Assembly (NCBI GenBank): GCA_002917075.1
Contig: NTMA01000022.1
Coordinates: 124,001 to 188,000, forward strand
Source of the DNA: Hawksworthiomyces lignivorus
Taxonomy: Eukaryota; Ascomycota; Sordariomycetes; Ophiostomatales; Ophiostomataceae
DNA: 64,000 nucleotides
Direction: 5' to 3'
Shown: positions 11,545-22,176 of the stretch, one piece after another
How the letters are laid out: each line of letters begins with the position of its first letter
Position numbering within the stretch: the stretch's first letter is position 1
Notes under the pieces: model-generated
What the model was told of the DNA's origin: nothing
Seen by the model: the letters and a program-made list of their open reading frames with translations, nothing else
Database searches by the model: none
Position numbers and translations under genes: made by a program

Positions 11545-14500
11545 TCAAAAGGCCCATTCACCAGCAGCAGCAGTTGAAGAATCCTCACCGAACAAGGAAA
11601 GAGTAGCTGGCCAATCGAGACCCGAGTCCCCCATCAGGTGAAACAGTTCTTGTACGGCCGGATCTGGATCGGTAAAGTCGTTCCTATCTATGGCTGCGGC
11701 GGGTGTGGTGCTGTTGTTGTCGCTCATGGGCGAGACCACAAGTGACGCGGCGTTGAACACGAGCGTGCATATCTTGTCGATGGGGCGGATGCCGGAAGCT
11801 TCGGATCCGGCGCAACAACCAAAGATATCCAGAGCCAGCTGAGCGAGGCGGGCCAGAATGGATGTAGACCTTGGCTTTGTGGGGGCCCGGTGTGCGTGCG
11901 TCGTGGCCGGCGTCAGGTTGCAGATCTGCAAGTCATCTATTGTACATTAGCGACAGGCGTTGGCCTGATTTCTTAAAGTCATCTTGGATTTAGAGCATTG
12001 GAAAGAGAGAACGGAAGACAAAAGTAAATAAATAAAACAAACCATCAATGCGACCTCTCACGTAGCAGAGCACAAGAAAGATCAATGCAAACGCATGTGA
12101 CACCCACACCGAGTCTACGGCATGGTAAAGACTGAAGAGCGACTCGTGGTCAACGAGAAATGGCCCGAGGGGAAAGACGCTGGGTTCTGTGAAGACAAGC
12201 TCCATAAGTCGGTGGCGGCTCCCACAGACAAGGAGAACAGGATTTGTGAAGCTGCAGTTAGGCTGGTTTCGAGCGCGCCTAAAACCCATACTGGCACAGA
12301 CTGTTCATGTTGTTTCTCTTGTTCTCCTGCGGGCTCTCCAGCCAAGGAGAGAATGTGGCGTAGTGCAGAGCTGTTCAGAGCCAACCGGTACCACTTTGAT
12401 TCCACCTTCCGGTTAGCTGGAGACCCATGAAGTCATGGGCGTATGGCCACTGAGTAAAGGGAAATAACTTACGCGGACAGATGTGAACGGTAGCTGGTTA
12501 TGCTGCATATGTGTATGCCCTACACGACCCCAGAATAAGAGCATCAGCATTGAGTCCAGATACCAAGTCGAAGCCGTTCCTTGACCGTTGCAGCTTACGA
12601 AGTTTTGGAAGCCAATGTCTACGTTGTATGTTAGCGCATTTGTTGCCATATACTGCCATGATATGTGGCAATACAGAGAGCTAGGCGTTGAGAGCATTGC
12701 TAACCTCTCCCAATCCTCAAACTCCATATTTGTTCTTTTCAGCACATCGATATTTGGATGGCGGCTTGACCACGAACCACCAGCTCCTGCTCCCCCTCCC
12801 CTATCACCGCTTCTTGCTCTATGAATAATGCAAGCCAACTTAACAAGAGCTGAGTAGCGGAGGTCTCCTGGAAACTGCGCTAGACGGTGGCAGCAAAACA
12901 TACGAGCCATGGTTTCTGCCCGCGTCGGATCGATAGATGCTGGCAGCCCCGAAGTCAATGTTAGGTTGCAGTCGTACGTGACAAGGTTCAGCCACACCCG
13001 CGCTCGTGTCAAGTCCGCTCTGGTAGCTGAATCGATGTCGGCTGGCGAGTTGGTGTTGCCCCTGAATAGTGCCGTGACCGTACGTTCCAATCCTAAGAAG
13101 CTCGCATACCGGATAGCGAGGCCAAAGACGACCCAGGCGCTCAGATCATTGTACCGGCTCTTGACAGTCCGCCGGAATGATGTATCTGGACGGCCGCTGC
13201 CATCGTTGCTACTGCTGCTGTTCCCGCTGGCGTCTTCTAGCAAGTAAGGCATCCATTGCGCATAGAGTAAGAGGGCACAGACCGAGTCGATGTTTGCATC
13301 AGACGGCACCGGCGTGAATATGAGAGGTGAGATAGCCGCGTCGAAGAGACTGGCAAGTTCAAAGTAGCGAGGATGAATCCCTGGTTGTGGTGGCGATCCC
13401 AGACTGGGAGAGAAAAGAAATCAGACGAAAGAAAACCACAAGGATATATCCGTAGAGGGATCAAATATCGACTCACGATGATTGATCTTTCCAGAATTGC
13501 GCTCCAATACAAACGAGAGCGAGAAACAATACCGGATGTGTCTCATTCAGATCCTCATTCCCTTTTGCTAGTTCCTCATCCAGGAAAGGGGCCCATGGGT
13601 GGCATTTTTGAAAGTATCTCAAGAGAAGTTAGTAATTGAGCATCTACCATCCCTCTCATATTTTGTTTGTCACTTTAATTTAATGTGCTTACATCTGAAT
13701 TGCCCGTTGCGACTCGTGATGTGTGAGGATGCCGCGATGGACGGGATCGTAGGGGAAGGAGGCTTGCAATGCAGCCTTGCGTTTACGGCCCTGGTGTGAC
13801 TGGATGCTGGTACTCTCCGGCGAGAGTGCACCTAACGAACGCAAAGTTGCTATAGGTGCATCCAGCTCTAGTGTATCCATGTTGAAATCTGCATTTTGTG
13901 CGGCTGATGCTTGTTGTGGCCGTCTAAGCCCCGCAGTGTTAGTTTCTGCCGGTGGCAGTCTTACAAGCCCACTTTGTCAGTATTCTGCATGTATTGCCCA
14001 TTGAGGATAACTAAAGCAAGTCTGGGGAATGAAGAGGACAAAAAACTAACAGTGCGATGTCTTGCCCTGGCGAGGAAGTGGATTGCTGGGACGCTATTCT
14101 GGGTGCCGCCTGTCGAGCAATGCTCAATTCTGTCTCGAGCTGCTCTATTCTCGATTCATGTATGTTAATTCTGCAGTCAGAAAGAACATCCGTAGTCACA
14201 AATTAGTAAAAGAAAATAAAATAGAGCCAATCCTAAAACATCTTCTGGATAGCCTGATAGTGGAGGAGATAGTACCGTTGGTGAAGATCCACGACCAGTT
14301 GAGATAGCCGTGAGGGACCTAGGTCAAGCTCTGTTCGCTGGGGCTTCTCCGTCTCGAAGGAGCACATCATTTCATTTCCGGCACATCGCTGGCACGGTGC
14401 ATTTAGGCTGGCTTCCGGCGCTGTCGGAAGGCACCGTTGTTTCCGACTGCGGCATTGTAGGCATGCCCGTGTAATGCGCCGGCTTTTAAGAGCTCGCTCT

Positions 14501-14605
14501 CCATTGAGTGCGGTACTAAATGGTTTCACCCACAGGCCTTAGAGAATAATACTTAGACAACAAACCTAGATCCAGTTTAATTTACCTGTTCCTATGCTGA
14601 TCCAT
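11545..14605 (-). CDS. Zn2Cys6 transcription factor of the 9-19 kb cluster, with an apparent 1-bp frameshift
   Basis: Eight exons (complement of 11545-11936, 12043-12405, 12473-13403, 13477-13617, 13693-13923, 14051-14170, 14276-14515, 14586-14605) give about 812 residues if one break is ignored. The first exon is only 20 nt (ATG 14605). The binuclear zinc cluster has Cys at 25, 28, 35, 48, 51 and 58, followed by a short coiled-coil-like dimerisation stretch (ESRIEQLETELSIAR) and the fungal transcription-factor middle domain (YFQKCHPWAPFLDEE, then QWMPYLL). All junctions are in phase except inside exon 7, where the frame moves by one between the ESKWYRLALNSSALRH start and the DHESLFSLYHAVDSVWVSHAF end. 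The likeliest point is the run of four G at 12169-12172. This is either a sequencing or assembly indel or a recent loss-of-function mutation. Probable regulator of the neighbouring genes. Confidence 0.85.
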
Positions 14606-15014
14606 GGAGGTTAAATATGGCGCTGAACCTGACAGGCCTACAAGCCGGAGACGATGTGGAAATGTTATATGATGGGAGTCTGGAACTAAGAGCTACTGTA
14701 CCTCCACGTGGGATAAACTAAACGGGAGAGTTCCTTATTTTACGGAATATAATATGTGATTTCAATTACGAAGTACGATATCAATGGAGCATGAATAGGT
14801 CTTGATAAGACATACATACACTAGCGGACACTAACTGTTAGCGGCATAAAAGATAAGAGCTCATATGTAAGGTGTACAGATGCAACGGGATTTGAATGCA
14901 CTATAATAATGCTAAGCTTAGATAGTAGCATCCGACGATCTTGGTAAGAGATATATCTTTTGATCGAGTGCTCCTTTTATGGAAGCAGGTATGTATCTTC
15001 ACCGCTTTAACCAA
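14606..15014. other. Spacer between regulator and DapA-family gene
   Basis: These 409 AT-rich bases lie between two genes of the same strand. They should hold the DapA-family terminator and the regulator's promoter. No coding signal or clear motif was seen. Confidence 0.4.
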
Positions 15015-16492
15015 TTAACTTTTATAATTGGATGCTTCTATCTCCTTTTCTAAGTTTATCATTTCTTCAAACAACTTCAATAGGGAGCTGCCTTGCTCTT
15101 CCTTCAGCGGCAAAAGTGGCCGCCTTGGCGCAATGCCATATCCGTGGAGATGGTTTAAGACATACTCTGTAGCCATGCATGATTAGCAGTGATAAAAACT
15201 ATGGAAGGGGCTTCTATTTCGCTTAGAAGCAAGGAATCATACTCATGCCACGGATGCCTGCCGGAACGGCATACATATCTGCACGAGAGAGAATAGCTTG
15301 AATGCGTTGCATCTCTGCTTTCTCTTCGGCTGTGAGACTCGGCCTGTTTAGGAGATCCCATAGCCGCATCGATGCAGAAGGTGCAAAGTTAGGGATTCCG
15401 CTTACAGTGCCATGCCCACCGCTCTTCATCCATGGCGTCAAATCAGCAATCAAACCATCTAACAAGAGGAAGGGGAATGGACGGCTGGCGTTAATAGAAG
15501 GTTCGGAGCGGATTGCATCGCTTAAGCAAACAAGCTTGCCAACGCTTCCACCACAGCTGCTCATATGAACGCAAACTTAGCTTCTGCCTTCTTATAAACT
15601 TTCTAATACGAAGCATTCGAGTTTGATATAGGGGTATTCATACGTGAGCTTCACACCGCAGAGATTAGACGTTCGGCGCATTATAGCTTCGATGGTGCTT
15701 GAAGACATATCTTGACCAGCAGCGTTGGCAGGGAAATTGTAGAGAAAAAGTGGAATCTATAAAACAAAATCAGTAAACGGAGACGAAACGATAAGAATGA
15801 AAACATAGTATATCCTATCGAAGATAATACGCTGGGTCGTGAGCAATCGCTCAATGGATTAAGACGCACCGGAGAGGCTTCACAAATATCCACATAATAC
15901 TGGATGACTTGGTCTTGATCCATATTAAGGCTCGCGGCATAATAGGCGGGAAGAATGACAAGTCCTGCATCTCTGCACGTATATAGAAGAGCTTCAGCAA
16001 ATAGACTTTTCAGCAGTTTCGTGTTGTATGTGGGTGTGAATTCAAATAGCTTACGCTCCAGCTTCAGCAGCATCACGCGCTAGGCGAATCGTCTCTCGGG
16101 TACAGGAACCGCCGACACCCGCAACAATAGGTGTAGATTGTAGACCAGCATCGTCTAGTGTGGTGCGAATAAACCGAATAACCTCCTGGCGTTCTTCAAA
16201 ATTCAGGTGAACAGCCTCTCCGAGGGATCCTGCACAGACAGGCACTGGCCGATGGACCGACTTAGTTACTGCATTATTTTGAGCCCGGGACAGAATAGAT
16301 GAGGCCTACCGATGCCTTTCGTTGCAATACCTTCTGCACATTAGTTCATTTTTGTTCCTAAGTTTAGCTTCTTGAAAAGAAGAGGAACTTACAGAGAAGA
16401 TGCTTCTTGTAACTTGCATAGTCAATTTCTTGCTCAGCATCGAAGAACGTGGGCAAAGGCCCATATACGCCAGGTTTCAGTGTGCGTCCCAT
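15015..16492 (-). CDS. DapA/dihydrodipicolinate-synthase-family lyase or aldolase
   Basis: Seven exons (complement of 15015-15166, 15243-15559, 15644-15756, 15870-15972, 16055-16244, 16310-16330, 16393-16492) join in phase to 331 residues. Exon 2 is a 21-nt micro-exon whose acceptor was chosen because the nearby alternative creates a stop. The class I aldolase features are present: CAGSLGEA near the N-terminus, the conserved Tyr144 in LFLYNFPANAAG and the Schiff-base Lys174 in GVKLT. A late intron removes an early stop and adds the typical C-terminus ending in APRRPLLPL. Fungal members include 4-hydroxy-2-oxoglutarate and L-KDR aldolases as well as uncharacterised enzymes; most are catabolic rather than lysine-biosynthetic. 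It is divergent from the amino-acid permease, suggesting co-regulation. Confidence 0.92.
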
Positions 16493-17102
16493 GTCGGCTG
16501 TTAATCGTAGCTGAGAAGGTAGTAGATATTGATCAACGCTTGTCTTTTCCGTTCTCTAACTTGGCATTGTATTTACACCAGAAATGAGCTTAAAGTATGG
16601 ATCTTCTCCCGTCGGTAACTCGACCGACTGCCCGAAATGCTAGCGCTGATTCCTTATCTCTGCTTGAGTGGTAGCTCGTTTCTGGAAACCTCCGCCTCTG
16701 TGGCTAGCTGTTAGCCCAAGCTTGCCTATCTGGGGTTGATTACAACTTCTTAGATTATGATTGGGGCGACAATGGGTGGAACCGAGGCGTCCTTACAGCG
16801 TGCGCTATGCTACCGTATTATGTCTAACGCGCCTGAAGCGTCCACGATCAACAGGAGTGTAGCTTATCAGCAAGTGGTCAATTTCCCATTTCATCTATCA
16901 CTATCAATCAACTTACTGAATCGGTTTGTGTGCCGCAGATCCGACATTGATGCATTATATAACTAGATGCCTTCACAATGATGTAGCTATGCGTCTGCCA
17001 ACGAACGGACCTTTGCAGTTCATCAGTGTGATTATTTGGTTGCATGATTTCCATTTTCTTTTCAATAAATCTTAATTACATTTAACTGTGCTTCGGATAT
17101 CA
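16493..17102. promoter_or_regulatory. Shared divergent promoter, DapA-family gene and permease
   Basis: A 610-bp spacer lies between start codons on opposite strands. A TATA-like ATTATATAAC at about 16955-16964 lies roughly 140 bp before the permease ATG. No operator is identifiable by eye. Confidence 0.5.
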
Positions 17103-19159
17103 ATGGATCCGCAAGTCGCGGAAAAGGTACCTGAAAAGGGCCTCTATGAAGCAGCTTCCCCTGAACACCCCCTCAGTGAACATGATGGCGACATGCTACC
17201 GGAGGGTGTTGGACTTACCCGTACCTTGCGCCCTCGGCACTTGTAAGTTATTGGTCATCTCCATGCTTTGCTTCTGAGAGACAAGAAAGTAACAAAGAAA
17301 AACTCAGACAGATGATTGCCATTGGCGGTGTCATTGGAACCGGTCTCTTTCTTGGTACAGCTGGAAATCTGCAAGATGGTGGCCCGGCCGGCCTTCTGCT
17401 GAGCTACTGTCTCATGGCTTCTCTGCTATTTTCAGTCATGACCGCGCTCGGCGAAATGGTCTCGCAATTTCCCATGCCCGGCGGCCAGTTCGCGCTTGCT
17501 ACGCGGTTTGTTTCGCCCGAGCTTGGCTTCGCCATGGGCTGGCTCTACTGGTACAACTACATCATCGTCCTGCCGGCGGAACTGTCTGCGGCTGCTGTAC
17601 TGGTCACGTACTGGACGCCGGCCGGCGCCGTTGATTCCACGTGCACGACGGGCATCTGCAACAACGCCATGTGGGTGGGCCTCATGCTGATCGTCGTCTT
17701 TGCCGTCAACTACGCCGGCACGCGCGTGTACGGCGAGATGGAGTTTTGGTTCTGCTCCATCAAGGTCATCACCATTGTCGGCCTTATTATCGCCGGCATC
17801 GTCATTAGCGCGGGCGGTGGACCTAACCACGAGGTGATTGGATTTCGCTACTGGAACGAGACCGGTGGCTTCGTGCAGTACGAAGGCATAGCGGGCTCCA
17901 AGGGCCGCTTCCTCGGTTTCTTTAGCGACCTGATTAGCGCTGCTTTTGCGTTCATCGGCACTGAGATTACTGCAATTGCGGCGGCTGAAACGGCCAATCC
18001 GCGCCGCGCCGTGCCCAACGCGATTAAGGGCGTGTGGATCCGCATCTTGCTCTTCTACTTGATCAGCGCCTTCATGATCGGCATTCTCGTGTCGCCCACC
18101 GACCCGTCGCTGGACCTCAACTCCACTGCAGCCAAGAGCCCTTTTGTCATCGCCATGAAGAATGCTGGCGTCAAGGTTCTGCCGTCCATTGTCAATGCGG
18201 CACTATTGACGAGCGCCTGGTCTGCTGGCGTGGCCGATTTGTTCGTCTCCTCTCGCGCCTTGTATGGGCTCTTCGCTAGAGGCCATGCTCCAAGCTGGGT
18301 GGGAAAGACACGCAAAGATGGCCTTCCCTGGGTCGCCGTATCAATCGGAGCGGCTTTTGCCCTTCTGTCGTTCATGGCCGCCAGCAAAAACGAAGCTGGC
18401 ACTGTTTTCGGTTACTGTATGTTCCACTTTGGGCCCTCATCCCTTCAATTTTTTCCATTCTTCATCTGGATAGGCCACGTTCTAACAGAATCTAGTTTCG
18501 AACATGACCGCCATTTGCGGAATTATATCTTGGACTGGCATTCTTTGGACGAGCATTCGCTGGAACAAAGGCCTTAAGGCCCAAGGCATTGATCGCAGCA
18601 CCTTTGCATATCGGGCTCCCTTCCAGCCATATCTCAGCTACTGTATGTCTCCTAAATCAAGAAGCTCTTTAGCAAATATGAACCAATGCTCGTGAAGTAA
18701 TCCATAATCGCTAACGAGATTGTTCCTAGATGGGCTTAGTGTTTGCATTCTGGTTTTGATATTTGGCGGCTTTACGTCTTTCAGTAAGTTCAAGAGAATT
18801 CTCGCTAGAATAAGCCGCTTCCATGCGCCAGCTTGAATTAACACTTGTCCAGTCCACCACTTTAACACGTCTTCTTTTATTACAACGTATTTTCCCATCC
18901 CATTCTTCGCCGTACTTTTCTTCGGCTATAAGATCTGGATGCGCTCCAAGATGGTGTCCTACCATGAGATGGACTTTGTCTCTGGTTCGTCTGCTGACAT
19001 GGCTGCAGATGTAAGTCTCCCAAGAAAAGAAAAAAAATGGCCCTCATCGGTTTAAAATCAAAACAACTTAAAGAGTGTACTAGTGATGAAACACAAGCTA
19101 ATATACAAATATAGACTGCCAAGAAGACCTGGTGGCAAACAGCAATGGATTATTCATGA
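17103..19159 (+). CDS. Amino-acid permease (APC superfamily, fungal YAT type)
   Basis: Six exons (17103-17242, 17308-18416, 18496-18642, 18730-18783, 18853-19010, 19115-19159) join in phase to 550 residues. A hydrophilic N-terminus of about 45 residues precedes the signature MIAIGGVIGTGLFLGTAG at the first membrane segment. About twelve hydrophobic segments follow, with the conserved FIGTEITAIAAAETANPRRAVP block typical of proton-coupled amino-acid permeases. The C-terminal tail is hydrophilic and ends in a 14-codon last exon. It would sit in the plasma membrane and import an amino acid or analogue. Position and divergence from the DapA-family gene make it the uptake step of the cluster (inference). 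Confidence 0.95.
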
Positions 19160-19707
19160 TTTTCGTATGTGCAAGCAAATGCAAACAATGACACTCGATT
19201 ATGTTATACCATCGAATTGTTCTCTAGACGGCCTTTGCTGAGAGCATAGAAGTCTTTCCATACAAGGTTATGCAGAAGTTACATAAATATATTCCTTAAT
19301 ACTAAAAGCTGTAACGGAGTTGTTTGCAAATTTGAGGTTGAACTGCAGATGTATTATACCATTGGACGCACATATCAAGCAAAGATTAAACTAGGATGGC
19401 AGCTGAATAGCATTGAATTTGCCAAGAAGTATAATTAGATTAGGCACATGAACTTTTACATGTGGATGGTCTTAATCTACTTCATATATGGAGCACACAC
19501 AATAAAATCCCAACATTGTTTGTTCTCTCAAGAACTAATGTTGATAGAAAGAAAAAAAATGAACATTCGTGAACCGCAGCTTTATCTGTGCTGTTCTCGC
19601 CGTACTATCGTAACCCCCCCTTTTTTTTTTGGTTCTGGGCAGGGCCGATTGCCAAACATATAAGGCACAGAATTGACCTGTGTATGTACGCAAGAAAGTT
19701 GCTAGCT
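19160..19707. other. Intergenic region, convergent genes
   Basis: These 548 bases between the 3' ends of the permease and the Gly-rich secreted-protein gene are AT-rich, with a C7T11-like homopolymer patch near 19614-19630. No gene was seen; it should hold both polyadenylation regions. Confidence 0.4.
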
Positions 19708-20406
19708 TCACTGGGGTGACCCAGGAGCTGCGGGAGCCTCTGGATTTTGAGGATCCTCGGGCGGCGGAGGGGCTCCACCTACCGATTTGCCCTTGCCCTT
19801 GAACTTGCCCTTGCCCTTGTGGTGCTTGTGTGCCTTGCCCTTGCCAGGCTCATCACCGGAATCCTGACGCTTTTCGGTCGAGACAGAAGGTGCCGATGGA
19901 GGAGTAGGTTTGGGGGCTGGTGCGCCTGGTGCGCCGGGACCAGGTGCTCCCGGTGCTCCGGGACCGCCGCCGCCGCCAAATTTGCCCTTTCCCTTGTGGC
20001 CCCCCTTCTTGCCCTTGTGCCCAGCGCCGGGAGAACCAGAAGGTCCAGCCGGGTCCTGAGACGCGCCGCCGCCACCGTCTTGACGATTCTGCAGGCTGGG
20101 GCTAGCGCCTGAACCACCGAAACCGGGGGTGGTCTCGGCAGCCGGTGCACCGTGAGCACCGCCGTTGCCACCGTTGAATTTTCCCCTGGACTTGCCGTGG
20201 CGGTCGACGTCGCCTGGGTGACCGCCGGGGGGATTGCCTTGCCCGTGATTGCCACTGTGGCCCTTGCCACCATTGAAGGGGCCGCCATTGTGGCCAGGAC
20301 CATTGGGCGGATGAGCTACATCGGTGGCAGAAGAGTCCACAACGGGAACAGCCACAATTGACTGGATGGCCGAGGCTGCCAGGAGCGTAACAAGAATGTT
20401 CTTCAT
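19708..20406 (-). CDS. Secreted Gly/Pro/Lys-rich, collagen-like low-complexity protein
   Basis: A single-exon frame of 232 residues from ATG 20406. Residues 1 to about 20 form a clear signal peptide (MKNILVTLLAASAIQS, cleavage near VAVP-VVD). The rest is intrinsically disordered: Gly/His/Asn-rich (about 32-95), Gly/Lys repeats of the type GKGKFGGGGG (130-147), a collagen-like GPGAPGAPG stretch (148-163), a Lys/His-rich stretch (187-207) and a Pro-rich tail. A Kex2-type KR at 179-180 precedes QDSGDE, and a related RQDGG occurs at 108-112, so processing into fragments is possible. No enzyme domain is present. It could be a cell-wall, mucilage or antimicrobial/adhesive polypeptide; the function is not known. 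Confidence 0.8.
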   Translation of the reverse strand: MKNILVTLLAASAIQSIVAVPVVDSSATDVAHPPNGPGHNGGPFNGGKGHSGNHGQGNPPGGHPGDVDRHGKSRGKFNGGNGGAHGAPAAETTPGFGGSGASPSLQNRQDGGGGASQDPAGPSGSPGAGHKGKKGGHKGKGKFGGGGGPGAPGAPGPGAPGAPAPKPTPPSAPSVSTEKRQDSGDEPGKGKAHKHHKGKGKFKGKGKSVGGAPPPPEDPQNPEAPAAPGSPQ

Positions 20407-22176
20407 GGTTGATAGCTAATCAAGCAAAGGAAGAAAACACAGATAAGGTATTTGGGGAGTGAAGTAGAAGAATGTGAGAATATCTCTTTGCTATAATCAA
20501 GTATGTGGCTGCCTTAGCTAGGTGCTTGTTGATGTTGTTTCTGGTAGAACGAAAGACAAAAGAAGAAGAAGAAAGACATGGCATGGCCTCTCTATTTGTA
20601 TTCAGGCGGTGTCGAGTGGAAGGGCTAGAGTGATACAGTTCATGGTAGACGAAGCGTAGGTTCAAAATAGACCTAGGAGAAACATGCCATTCGATTCCTC
20701 AATTAGGCAAGCTCAATATGATTTCCGCTGTTTAGTGCCCGCCATCCTTTCTTCATTTCTGTTGTCGTGGCACTTTATTGTTTCCAATTTTCATACAGCT
20801 TACTTTTGATCATGGTGTTCTAGGCACACCTGTTGAAGGAATACGATGAATGAGCGGTTGCAGCATCGCAACTTTCATTGCGTTCGCCTCCTACTTTTTG
20901 CCTTGGTCAAAAATAGAACCACAATAAAAAGAGAACGTAAAGCAAAAATCATATTGATACACCACTAACTTCCGTCATTTAGTCGAAGCAAGGAAGATCC
21001 AGAACAGTTGCTATTGACGTAATGCGGAGCATCATGTTCAATCTTTGAACAATTTACTCCTTGCACGGGCCACGTACTCGTAGACGATGATGAGCTTCCG
21101 TTGTTATTGTTCCACTTATAGACTTTGCGGGGATTGGATACATATTGCTGTTATTGCTGCTTGTGTTGTTGTTCGGTTCATGCATCCTATTGCCTCTCCT
21201 TAACGCATTGAAGCTTTTTTCTATTATCCGGGGTATAGCTTGAACCGGCTCGGGGAGGGGCGGAGTTATGAGTATCTATGCCGGGTGTTATATTGCGAAT
21301 TCTCGTCGTCAACTCTACGAGGAAACTATAGCCTAAGAAGAAACTTTTGTCGAAATAAGGAGAGGGGCGTTAGATGAGATCTCTCAGAGTCTGGACCCGT
21401 TAGCGAGGATGATTCTATCCGTCCGAGACATGCGAGAATGGAAGAGGAAGCGAATGAATAAAAAATATGAAATCGTCAATGTGAAAGAGTAGAGAGAGTC
21501 GATGAAGCAAATTGTGTTTTGGGTTAATAAGTACAGTGATTACGTACATTGACTGCGTAAAAGAATTTGACCCAATATATGATATATCCATTTTTAGAAC
21601 CCAGAATACTTTCACCATTTGGCTTTTAAATTCTAAATTAGAAACAAAACCAAAACCCGAAAAAAACCCCAAAAACAAATATGCAGTTACTTCAGCCTCG
21701 CTTTTGCCAAGAGGATCTCACCCGTTTCTGGGTTTGTTAAAAACAGACAAACAGCAAGCTATTGTGTTTCCCTTCCGGAGATAAGCACGCACGCCAAGAG
21801 AGCCTTGTTGCGGTTCATCAGCGGTTGCTCTCTGTCTTGTAGACGTCTTGCTAGAATGATTGTAACGCACGAGATGGCTGGAGCAGCTGGTTAGCATTTC
21901 TGGGGGATAATATTTTCCCCGCAGGTCTGAATTCCGGGAGTCTTGGTTGCGGGGAAGACCCACGCATCGCATCCATGCCCTAGCTGGTGTTGTTATGCAA
22001 CAGCGCAATAGGTATCTTGGAGCACTTGCGTGGGGTCGCTTTGCGTCTTAAATATCTTAGAATACGAAAGAGGCTCCCCGGTATGATGTTGATGTTCACC
22101 GTCTTCCGTCCGAGAAAGCTTTTGACCACCGCTTCGTTAGATTGATCCGAGCTACATTTATTGGGAGTATCGTGAA
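20407..22176. other. 1.8-kb intergenic region
   Basis: No open frame longer than about 100 codons and no recognisable motif was found. It lies between divergently transcribed genes and so contains the promoters of the secreted protein and of the second Zn2Cys6 regulator. Local GC is low, with A-rich patches near 21640-21680. Confidence 0.4.

Noticed and set aside
19708..20406. Idea that the Gly-rich secreted protein is a multicopy RiPP precursor
   Set aside because: Only one KR site and no repeated core peptide; no peptide-modifying enzyme (UstY-like or similar) is adjacent.
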